Shown here: positions 1 through 5,140 of the stretch, piece after piece
How the letters are laid out: each line of letters starts with the position of its first letter
Numbering within the stretch: position 1 is the stretch's first letter
Assembly (NCBI GenBank): GCA_029933275.1
Contig: JAOZOM010000131.1
Location: forward strand, 1 to 5,162
DNA length: 5,162 bases
Direction: 5' to 3'
Source: Anaerolineales bacterium
GTDB taxonomy: Bacteria > Chloroflexota > Anaerolineae > Anaerolineales > Villigracilaceae
Translations under genes and position numbers: made by a program
Notes under the pieces: generated by a model
What the model was told of the DNA's origin: nothing
Database searches by the model: none
Seen by the model: the letters and a program-made list of their open reading frames with translations, nothing else

Positions 1-62
1 TTTTTTTATGGACACAAAGAAAGAATCTTAAAACTTTGCGATCTTCGTGCATTTGTGGTGAA
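1..62. repeat. Imperfect hairpin repeat downstream of the kinase gene (copy A)
   Basis: This non-coding stretch lies just past the kinase stop codon. Its right part is built of 9-bp steps: TTTGCGATC (35-43), TTCGTGCAT (44-52) and TTGTGGTGA (53-61). Its left part carries the opposing form, GGACACAAAG (10-19). CAAAG at 15-19 can pair with CTTTG at 34-38. On the minus strand it begins TTCACCACA, the same opening as the larger palindrome at 719-830, so the two look like members of one repeat family. It could form a weak hairpin after the kinase transcript, but no T run follows on that strand, so it is not a canonical terminator. The repeat relation is seen in the sequence; any function is unknown. 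Confidence 0.55.
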
Positions 63-692
63 TTAAATTAAATCCGGTTGAAGAGGCGTTTCTTTTAACG
101 TCTCTTCGATTTTCTTTTGAATAAAGGCTAAGTCTTCGGGGCTACGGACAAAATCCAAATCATCGGTATCAATCGTTAGCACTGGCGTATTATTATAGGG
201 TTTCGAAAAAAAATCGGCGTAGGTTTCTCCTAGTGCGGCGATATAAGCACTATCCATATCGCGCTCGTAGGAGCGGTCTCGCATCTCTATTCTATCCATC
301 AGTGTTTTTGTTTCAGCTCGCAAGAAAACCAGCAAATCGGGATGTTTGATTTTCTCCGCTAAAGCCTCATGGATGCGTTCGTACATTTCTAATTCGTCAC
401 CGGCTAAATTAATCCGAGCGAATAAACCGTCTTTTGCAAAAGTATAATCAGAAATTAGATGCTCATTTTTGGCTAAAAGCTCCGGCACACTGCGCCTTTG
501 TTGATGATAGCGACTGAGCAAAAAGAACATCTGCGTTTGAAAAGCATAACGCTCACGATCGCCATAAAAATCAGAGAGAAAAGGATTCTCTTCAAAAATC
601 TCTAGCAAAATTTCAGCATCAAACGCGGGCTGTAGCAGGCGGGCGAGCGTGGTTTTCCCCACACCGATCACACCTTCGATTGCGATATACAT
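63..692 (-). CDS. Deoxynucleoside kinase (deoxyadenosine/deoxyguanosine kinase type)
   Basis: Predicted cytoplasmic kinase that transfers a phosphate from ATP to the 5'-OH of a deoxynucleoside, the first step of dNTP salvage. The 209-residue protein is full length for the bacterial dNK family. Visible motifs are the P-loop GVIGVGKTT (7-15), an E-x-NPF segment (34-39), a substrate-side helix with Q52 and the aromatic run FFLLSRY (56-62), the SDYTFAKDGLFA block (81-92; such enzymes have a catalytic acidic/aromatic motif here), and an arginine-rich LID RDRSYERDMD (138-147). These fit the Bacillus dAK/dGK branch rather than thymidine kinase or dTMP kinase, but exact base preference cannot be read from sequence. 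The start is well supported: GGAG lies 5 nt before the ATG, and the P-loop begins near the N-terminus as expected. It is divergent from the glycosyltransferase cluster and shows no pathway link to it. Confidence 0.9.
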   Translation of the reverse strand: MYIAIEGVIGVGKTTLARLLQPAFDAEILLEIFEENPFLSDFYGDRERYAFQTQMFFLLSRYHQQRRSVPELLAKNEHLISDYTFAKDGLFARINLAGDELEMYERIHEALAEKIKHPDLLVFLRAETKTLMDRIEMRDRSYERDMDSAYIAALGETYADFFSKPYNNTPVLTIDTDDLDFVRSPEDLAFIQKKIEETLKETPLQPDLI

Positions 693-695
693 GCA

Positions 696-701
696 CTCTC
701 C
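696..701 (-). promoter_or_regulatory. Shine-Dalgarno site of the kinase gene
   Basis: On the minus strand GGAGAG precedes the ATG, with its GGAG core 5 nt from the start codon. This is one of the few good ribosome binding sites in the window and fixes the kinase start. It contrasts with the glycosyltransferase genes on the other strand, which lack one. Confidence 0.7.
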
Positions 702-725
702 ATGAAGATTAAGATAATTAAGGAT

Positions 726-753
726 ACCATATTATTCACCACAGAGAACACAA
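726..753 (-). promoter_or_regulatory. Possible promoter of the kinase gene
   Basis: Read on the minus strand, TTGTGT (748-753) and TATGGT (726-731) are separated by 16 bp, a plausible but weak -35/-10 pair about 34 bp upstream of the kinase start. The -35 element would lie in the left arm of the palindromic repeat. Several other AT-rich hexamers in 710-736 could serve equally well, so this is a tentative placement. Confidence 0.3.
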
Positions 754-817
754 AGTACATGGAGAAAAACTTAAAAAACGCTGTGAACTCTGTGCGCTCT
801 GTGGCGAAGATTTCCAC

Positions 818-823
818 TATAAT
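818..823 (+). promoter_or_regulatory. Consensus -10 box implying a leaderless transcript
   Basis: A perfect TATAAT lies only 6 nt before the ATG at 830. With standard spacing, transcription would start at about 830, on the start codon itself, giving an mRNA without a 5' leader. This agrees with the absence of any purine-rich ribosome binding site in the 20 nt before the ATG. No good -35 hexamer is seen around 795-800, so strength is uncertain and an upstream promoter is not excluded. Confidence 0.45.
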
Positions 824-829
824 ATCCTT

Positions 830-1870
830 ATGACAAAAATCTGCATTTACCCTCGCGTAGAAACGATGGGCGGCGTTGGCTCTTTTCGCCTTAAATTTAC
901 GGAGGGATTAAAGTCCCGAGGCATCGAAGTAACTTCCGATTTGGACGATTCGCGCGTTGATTTTATCTTGGTGCTTGCCGGGACAAAGAATCTGCTCGGA
1001 CTCTGGCGTGCCCGAAAACGCGGCGTCCCCATCATTCAACGCCTAGACGGAATCAACTGGGTGCAACGCATCCGCTGGACGGGATTTCGTTATCACCTCC
1101 GCGCAGAATACGGCAACGCTAACCTCGCCTTCATTCGCCGATTCTTAGCAGATAAAATTGTCTACCAAAGCGAATTTACCCATCAATGGTGGGAAAAAAA
1201 ATACGGAAAAACGCGCATCCCCTACACCGTCATCCACAACGCGGTGGATTTGGAGATTTATTCTCCCTCTCCCCAAAACGCGTCAGTCGCCGTTCTCAGC
1301 AGCGGTAATCCTGAAAAATATCGTCTTCTCCTTGTAGAAGGCAGCCTCGCGGGCGGATTAGATTCCGGTCTTCGCTGGGCAGTAAAATTGGCAGAGAATC
1401 TGAGTAAAAAGCTCCCCATCGAACTCCTCGTAGTTGGTCGCGTGGACGAGAAACGCAAAGCCAAAATCCTCGCGAATGTTAAAGCTGAAATCAACTTCCT
1501 TGGCGTAGTGCCTCGCGAAGAAATCCCCGAAATTGACCGTTCCGCACATCTCTATTTCTCCGCCGAAGTGAATCCGCCCTGCCCAAATGCGGTCATCGAA
1601 GCCCTCGCTTGCGGACTTCCCGTCCTCGGCTTTGATACCGGCTCTCTTGCCGAACTTGTCCCGCCGAGCGCGGGAAAAACCGTCTCTTACGGAGGAGATG
1701 TCTGGAAATTAGAAGAACCGGATATTTCAGCCCTCACAGAAGCTGCACTTGAGATTTTAAATAATCTTGAGAAATATCAAAAAGGCGCACGCCAGCACGC
1801 AGAAGAGAGGCTTGGTTTAGAGCAGATGGTAGAGAAATATCTAAAATTTATTTTAAAACGTACTTTGTAA
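830..1870 (+). CDS. GT4-type glycosyltransferase (GT-B fold)
   Basis: Predicted cytoplasmic or membrane-associated enzyme that moves a sugar from a nucleotide-sugar donor to a glycan or lipid acceptor; donor and acceptor cannot be named. The 346 residues show the two-domain GT-B plan: an N-terminal acceptor domain with the glycine loop GGVGSF (14-19), the segment IIQRLDGINW (68-77), VYQSEFTHQWW (111-121) and the linker VIHNAVDLEIYSP (134-146), then a donor domain with LLVVGRV (199-205), FLGVVPREEI (223-232) and NPPCPNAVIEALACGLPVLG (248-267). In the last motif the second Glu of the usual E-x7-E is present (E257), but the first position is Pro249. There is no signal peptide or membrane segment. 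It is the first gene of a three-gene rightward cluster. The ATG lacks a Shine-Dalgarno site and is probably leaderless; the next in-frame ATG (codon 13) would cut into the first strand and the glycine loop. Confidence 0.87.
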   Translation: MTKICIYPRVETMGGVGSFRLKFTEGLKSRGIEVTSDLDDSRVDFILVLAGTKNLLGLWRARKRGVPIIQRLDGINWVQRIRWTGFRYHLRAEYGNANLAFIRRFLADKIVYQSEFTHQWWEKKYGKTRIPYTVIHNAVDLEIYSPSPQNASVAVLSSGNPEKYRLLLVEGSLAGGLDSGLRWAVKLAENLSKKLPIELLVVGRVDEKRKAKILANVKAEINFLGVVPREEIPEIDRSAHLYFSAEVNPPCPNAVIEALACGLPVLGFDTGSLAELVPPSAGKTVSYGGDVWKLEEPDISALTEAALEILNNLEKYQKGARQHAEERLGLEQMVEKYLKFILKRTL

Positions 1871-1937
1871 TGCGTCCTCGCTTATTTTTCGCTTCCCAAA
1901 AATCTTCGCTCCACTTTGCGTATCCTCGTGGACAAGA
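1863..1937 (+). repeat. Degenerate 'CTTTGCG' repeat spacer before the membrane protein gene (copy C)
   Basis: The 67-bp gap and the last codons of the preceding gene contain repeated CTTTG/TGCGTCC/CTTCGC words, including TTTGCGTAT (1915-1923) directly followed by CCTCGTGGA (1924-1932). These match the right-arm units of the copy at 1-62 in sequence and 9-bp step. No matching inverted left arm is seen, so it looks like a half or decayed copy. It supplies the bases just before the next start codon, where only a weak GGA (1930-1932) could serve the ribosome. Confidence 0.4.
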
Positions 1938-3389
1938 ATGAAAAGTAAAAACTTCCTCTGGCTCTCCCTCCCTCTCTTCATTCTTCTCATCCTCGCCTTT
2001 CTCCTTCCTATCTCGCCAAATGATTATTGGTGGTATCTTCGGCTTGGTAGTGAAATCGCGCAAACCCACGCCATCCCGACCATCGAAACTTTCACCCAAA
2101 CCCAAGTCGGTCAGCCGATGGTTTATCATTCTTGGCTCTCCGCCCTGATTCTCTTTTGGGTTTATGATTTTGGCGGGCTTCCCCTCACTTTTCTTCTGCG
2201 CGGCGTTTTGCTCGGATTTACCTATGCCCTGCTCTGGAAAATCATGCGAGATCGTGGTGCAAGTCCGCAACTTGCCAGCCTAGTCAGCTTTTTCGGGATT
2301 CTCGCGGGCAGTGTGAACTGGGCGATGCGTCCACAGCTTTTCGCCTATCCGCTTTTTGTGATCACACTCTGGATTCTCTTAAAATGGGATGAAGAACGCG
2401 ACGCACGCGTTTTGGGCTTGCTTCCCTTTGTCAGCCTCCTCTGGACGAATCTCCACGGCTCATTCGTCCTCCTCTTTTTGCTCGGCGGTGCGGCATTAAT
2501 TTTTATCAAAGATAAAAATCAGGAATCTTCGCTTCTTCGCTTTAAAGAAATCCTTAAGAGTCCTCTTCTCTTTACTCTTCTCGCCGCGTTTTTTGTCACT
2601 CTCCTCAACCCGCGCGGGTTTGGGGTCTGGGTTTACGTCAAAGATTCGCTTACGGTTATCTCAAATCAAGCCTACAGCAGAGAATGGATGCCGCCCGTCA
2701 ACGAGGGCTGGCAAATGAATCTCTTTTTCGGTTGGATTCTGTTCTTTTTAACGGTAGCAAGCCTTAGGTCACGCGCGCTTCGTCCGCTCTCTGTTGTCTG
2801 GCTGGTGGGATTTGGCTGGCTCGCCCTCTCCGGTCTCCGCTACGGGATTTGGTTTCTCTTCATTATTTCTATCTTCACTGCTGAATTATTATCCGATTGG
2901 CTAAAATCCCGCCCGAGACGCGGCATCCCAAAAATGGATTACGCGATTGGCGCAATCATCCTAATTTTTCCCCTCGCCCTCCTGCCCGGAATCCGTGAAA
3001 TGTGGTGGGCAGATGCGCCGCCCGCCCTTTCTGCCGAAACCCCCGTAGAAGCGACTGTTTGGCTCAAAAATCATCCCGATTTACCCGCGCCCCTTTGGGC
3101 AGATTTGGCGTATTCGAGCTATCTCGTCTACGCTCTGCCCGAACGCCCGATTTGGATCGACACTCGCTTTGAAGTTTATCCGCCCGCACATTGGGAACGA
3201 TACAAAGCCATCTCGGCGGCTACGTGGAATTGGGAAAGTTTGCTCAATGAAGAGGGCATTAATTTGTTGATGCTCTCCAAAACAGAGCAAACCCAACTAA
3301 TACCAGCGATAGATTTCTCGGAAAATTGGCATGAAGTATACTCGGATGAAAGCAGTGTGATCTTTGAAAGAGTGAAACCTTTTCCGTAA
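1938..3389 (+). CDS. Polytopic membrane protein, probable GT-C-type glycosyltransferase
   Basis: Predicted inner-membrane protein of 483 residues. Hydrophobic segments lie at about 5-25, 64-77, 82-100, 111-127, 133-149, 157-170, 174-190, 208-223, 260-276, 283-297, 300-315 and 334-350. A soluble, probably extracytoplasmic domain (351-483) follows. After the first segment comes NDYWWYLRLG (28-37), an acidic-aromatic loop of the kind that carries the catalytic Asp in GT-C enzymes using lipid-phosphate sugars. Other landmarks are MRPQLFAYPLF (130-140), WTNLHGSF (169-176), LNPRGFGVW (223-231) and IDTRFEVYP (407-415), a pattern I associate with a widespread family of unnamed bacterial membrane proteins. 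Its place between two GT4-type genes supports a role in glycan assembly. The catalytic assignment is inference; a non-enzymatic membrane role is possible. The start is the ATG right before the first membrane segment, with only a weak GGA upstream. Confidence 0.8.
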   Translation: MKSKNFLWLSLPLFILLILAFLLPISPNDYWWYLRLGSEIAQTHAIPTIETFTQTQVGQPMVYHSWLSALILFWVYDFGGLPLTFLLRGVLLGFTYALLWKIMRDRGASPQLASLVSFFGILAGSVNWAMRPQLFAYPLFVITLWILLKWDEERDARVLGLLPFVSLLWTNLHGSFVLLFLLGGAALIFIKDKNQESSLLRFKEILKSPLLFTLLAAFFVTLLNPRGFGVWVYVKDSLTVISNQAYSREWMPPVNEGWQMNLFFGWILFFLTVASLRSRALRPLSVVWLVGFGWLALSGLRYGIWFLFIISIFTAELLSDWLKSRPRRGIPKMDYAIGAIILIFPLALLPGIREMWWADAPPALSAETPVEATVWLKNHPDLPAPLWADLAYSSYLVYALPERPIWIDTRFEVYPPAHWERYKAISAATWNWESLLNEEGINLLMLSKTEQTQLIPAIDFSENWHEVYSDESSVIFERVKPFP

Positions 3390-3423
3390 ACGGATTGCGT
3401 AAAATTTTGCTCCTTGCCCTCTT

Positions 3424-4536
3424 ATGAAAAAATTTCCCGGTCGTCTCGCCCTCCAACAGCGCGTTTTGCCTCACTATCGCGCGCCATTTTTCGATACGCT
3501 TGCATCCTCTTGCGAAGGCGGGCTATCTCTTTTTGCGGGCGAGCCGCGTGCGGTTGAGCATATTTCTACCGCAAAATCATTACGCAATGCGCAATACGAA
3601 ACACAAAAAAACATTCATCTCTTTAAAGGCTCTTTTTACTTCTGCTATCAACCGAATCTTATTAACTGGCTATCGGAGACTAACCCCGATGCTCTCATTC
3701 TCGAAGCAAATCCGCGCTATTTAGCGACCCCATCGGCTATAAAGTGGATGCGAAAACGTAACCGTCCCATCATCGGGTGGGGATTAGGCGCACCGCAACA
3801 CGCGGGAATTTTGGCTGGGTTGCAGAAAAAAAACTGGATTCGCTTCCTCAACAAATTTGATGCCCTCATCGCCTACAGTCGGCGCGGTGCGGATGATTAC
3901 GCCTCTCTCGGAATTTCCAAAGAAAAGATTTTCGTTGCGCCGAACGCTGTGGCGCATAAACCTAAAGGCGGTTTGCTAACGCACCCCATTCGGCAGGATT
4001 ATGAAGTTCTTAACGCTCTTTTTGTGGGACGTTTGCAAGAAAGAAAAAAAATAGATAATTTACTCCGAGCATCTGCCTCTTTGCCTAAAGACATTCAGCC
4101 TAATTTATGGATCGTTGGAGAGGGACCTGCACGCCGATCTTTAGAGGCTTTAGCACATAAAATTTACCCCAACGCGCGTTTTTTCGGCGAAAGGCATGGA
4201 GCAGAATTGAAGCATATCTGGGCAGAAGCAGATTTATTTGTCCTCCCGGGCACAGGTGGATTAGCGGTACAAGAGGCAATGTCCTATGCGCTTCCCGTTA
4301 TCGTTGCTAGGGGAGATGGCACGCAAGATGACCTCGTGCGTGAGGCGAACGGTTGGCAAATTAAGTCAAATGACTTAGGCGCGTTAAAATCCGCTTTAAC
4401 GAATGCGCTTCAAGATCAGCATCGCCTGCGGAGAATGGGCGCAGAATCCTGGCGTATTGTCGCGGAGGAGGTTAACATCGAGAAAATGGTCGAGGTCTTT
4501 GTGGAGGTATTAAGGGGGAAGATAGCATCTGTTTAA
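3424..4536 (+). CDS. GT4-type glycosyltransferase (GT-B fold)
   Basis: Predicted nucleotide-sugar-dependent glycosyltransferase of 370 residues with no membrane segment. The N-terminal domain opens with RLALQQRVLPHYRAPFFDTLA (7-27), typical of GT4 relatives whose first strand ends in a P-x-YR-x-PFF motif, and continues with DALILEANPRYL (89-100) and IIGWGLGAPQH (116-126). The donor domain has NALFVGRLQERKKIDNLLRA (197-216), LWIVGEGPARRSLE (228-241), ARFFGERHGAEL (251-262) and LPGTGGLAVQEAMSYALPVI (274-293). Glu284 fills the second place of E-x7-E, while the first is Gly276, as in a recognised PGTGGL-type subgroup. The start is forced: an in-frame stop lies at 3400-3402 and no other start codon falls between it and this ATG. 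No Shine-Dalgarno site precedes it, so it may depend on translation of the preceding gene, whose stop is 34 bp upstream. It is the last gene before the terminator. Donor and acceptor are unknown. Confidence 0.88.
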   Translation: MKKFPGRLALQQRVLPHYRAPFFDTLASSCEGGLSLFAGEPRAVEHISTAKSLRNAQYETQKNIHLFKGSFYFCYQPNLINWLSETNPDALILEANPRYLATPSAIKWMRKRNRPIIGWGLGAPQHAGILAGLQKKNWIRFLNKFDALIAYSRRGADDYASLGISKEKIFVAPNAVAHKPKGGLLTHPIRQDYEVLNALFVGRLQERKKIDNLLRASASLPKDIQPNLWIVGEGPARRSLEALAHKIYPNARFFGERHGAELKHIWAEADLFVLPGTGGLAVQEAMSYALPVIVARGDGTQDDLVREANGWQIKSNDLGALKSALTNALQDQHRLRRMGAESWRIVAEEVNIEKMVEVFVEVLRGKIASV

Positions 4537-4538
4537 GG

Positions 4539-4569
4539 AAAAGCCAATCACAAAGGGTTGGCTTTTTTT
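4539..4569 (+). terminator. Intrinsic terminator closing the glycosyltransferase cluster
   Basis: An A/G-C stem AAAAGCCAA (4539-4547) pairs with TTGGCTTTT (4558-4566); a U-G and a C-G pair can extend it to 11 bp around a 6-nt loop. The T run (4563-4569) overlaps the right arm and continues past it. It begins 2 bp after the last glycosyltransferase stop codon and separates this cluster from the GntR unit. The reverse strand also has an A-rich start, but only the forward direction has a gene ending into it. Confidence 0.88.
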
Positions 4570-4629
4570 CATCTATCCGGTAAATAAGTTGCTGATAGGG
4601 GATGAAGAAGAAATAAACTCAGAATCATC

Positions 4630-4657
4630 TTGACAAAAGCAGAATTATATATACAAT
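4630..4657 (+). promoter_or_regulatory. Probable sigma-70-type promoter of the GntR gene
   Basis: A perfect TTGACA (4630-4635) is followed after 16 bp by TACAAT (4652-4657), one base off the TATAAT consensus. Transcription would start near 4664, leaving a leader of about 38 nt before the ATG at 4702. The -10 box is the beginning of the tandem duplication described separately, so a bound repressor could directly block the polymerase. Confidence 0.7.
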
Positions 4658-4685
4658 TAGTTCAATTATACAATTAGTACAATTT
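4652..4685 (+). promoter_or_regulatory. 17-bp tandem duplication, candidate GntR operator
   Basis: TACAATTAGTTCAATTA (4652-4668) is followed at once by TACAATTAGTACAATTT (4669-4685), 15 of 17 bases identical. Each copy splits into two TnCAATT half units, giving four units with starts 9, 8 and 9 bp apart. An overlapping imperfect 16-bp palindrome, AATTATATATACAATT, lies at 4643-4658. Location over the -10 box and transcript start, just upstream of a GntR-type regulator, fits autoregulation. That the regulator binds here is inference from position and from the usual habit of this family. Confidence 0.5.
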
Positions 4686-4692
4686 GGAAAAG
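4686..4692 (+). promoter_or_regulatory. Ribosome binding site of the GntR gene
   Basis: GGAAAAG lies 9 nt before the ATG at 4702, a moderate Shine-Dalgarno match at acceptable distance. It directly abuts the end of the tandem duplication. Confidence 0.45.
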
Positions 4693-4701
4693 TGATTTGA
4701 T

Positions 4702-5127
4702 ATGAAGGCTAGTCCACTCCCCCCTCTTGTCTCGCAGATTCACTTGAGTTTTCGTTCAGGCGAGCCAATTTATTTGCAGGTCATTGCTCAAGTAAAAGCA
4801 TTGATTTCCAGTGATGTTCTGAAAGCCGGAGATCAACTTCCTACAGTGCGAGCTTTGGCGCAAGAATTGCGCATCAATTTTAATACCGTTGCGCGCGCCT
4901 ATAGAATGTTAGACGAAGCGGGAATTATTTCTACCCAGCAGGGACGCGGTACGTATATTTTAGATTCTCCCCTCCCTGAAAAAAGAGAAGAATTTCGAGA
5001 GCAAGCGTTGAAGAGTCTAAGCGAGCGTTATCTTCAAGACGCGACTCAGTTAGGGGCTTCCCCCGAAAAAATTCAGCAAGTCATTAATCAATCAATAGCG
5101 GACTGGTGTCAGTCTGAAGAAAACTAG
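4702..5127 (+). CDS. GntR-family transcriptional regulator, YtrA-like
   Basis: Predicted cytoplasmic DNA-binding repressor of 141 residues. The N-terminal winged helix-turn-helix of the GntR family is complete: the entry segment SGEPIYLQVIAQVKALI (19-35), DQLPTVRALAQELRINFNTV (44-63) with the recognition helix in NFNTVARAYRMLDEAG (59-74), and the wing STQQGRGTYIL (77-87). The remaining ~54 residues are a short charged helical tail instead of an effector-binding FCD or UTRA domain or an aminotransferase domain, which is the mark of the YtrA subfamily. Such regulators usually form dimers through this tail and control themselves and an adjacent ABC transporter or membrane gene. It has its own promoter and repeat-type operator, and the next gene starts 13 bp after its stop, so the two are probably co-transcribed. 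The inducer is unknown. Confidence 0.9.
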   Translation: MKASPLPPLVSQIHLSFRSGEPIYLQVIAQVKALISSDVLKAGDQLPTVRALAQELRINFNTVARAYRMLDEAGIISTQQGRGTYILDSPLPEKREEFREQALKSLSERYLQDATQLGASPEKIQQVINQSIADWCQSEEN

Positions 5128-5131
5128 AAGC

Positions 5132-5135
5132 GAGG
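5132..5135 (+). promoter_or_regulatory. Shine-Dalgarno site of the gene entering the right edge
   Basis: GAGG lies 5 nt before the ATG at 5141, ideal spacing. This is the main support that the open frame running off the window is a real gene. Confidence 0.55.
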
Positions 5136-5140
5136 TTGTC

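Larger units (their letters stand above)
719..830. repeat. 112-bp imperfect palindromic element filling the divergent spacer (copy B)
   Basis: The outer ends are a perfect 8-bp inverted pair, TAAGGATA (719-726) and TATCCTTA (823-830). Inside lie two 27-bp arms, 737-763 and 780-806, which match as inverted repeats at 19 of 27 positions around a 16-nt A-rich loop. Each arm is three 9-bp steps: CACCACAGA, GAACACAAA, GTACATGGA on the left, and GCTGTGAAC, TCTGTGCGC, TCTGTGGCG on the right. No coding potential or clear target-site duplication is visible. The last base of the right end is the A of the downstream ATG. It could be a non-autonomous (MITE-like or REP-like) element or a structured regulatory region; the sequence alone does not decide. 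Confidence 0.65.

Noticed and set aside
1..62. Rho-independent terminator for the kinase gene
   Set aside because: The hairpin is weak and on the kinase strand it is followed by A-rich, not T-rich, sequence, so it does not fit a canonical terminator.
63..692. Thymidylate kinase or thymidine kinase assignment
   Set aside because: The NPF segment, SDYTFAKDGLFA block and RDRSYERDMD LID match the dNK family rather than dTMP kinase (which has a DR-Y/H motif in another context) or the zinc-containing TK.
693..829. tRNA or riboswitch in the divergent spacer
   Set aside because: No cloverleaf, anticodon arm or T-loop signature is visible, and the probable transcript start at the ATG leaves no leader for a riboswitch on the plus strand.
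719..830. CRISPR array or insertion sequence
   Set aside because: The 9-bp steps are contiguous without spacers, and there is no transposase, so neither applies; only a short non-coding palindromic repeat is supported.
1258..1549. Two overlapping minus-strand open frames inside the first glycosyltransferase
   Set aside because: They are antisense shadows of a gene with clear GT-B motifs and have arginine/serine/phenylalanine-rich translations with no recognisable domain.
1848..2270. A 140-codon open frame on the minus strand
   Set aside because: It lies mostly inside the membrane protein gene on the opposite strand, has a low-complexity charged translation (many K, E, G, R) typical of the antisense of a hydrophobic gene, and lacks a family signature.
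3081..3474. Two 71-codon minus-strand frames near the end of the membrane protein gene
   Set aside because: Antisense to conserved coding sequence, cysteine/arginine-rich, without start signals.
3500..3724. A 74-codon plus-strand frame inside the second glycosyltransferase
   Set aside because: It overlaps the conserved N-terminal domain in another frame and has no ribosome binding site or similarity to a known family.
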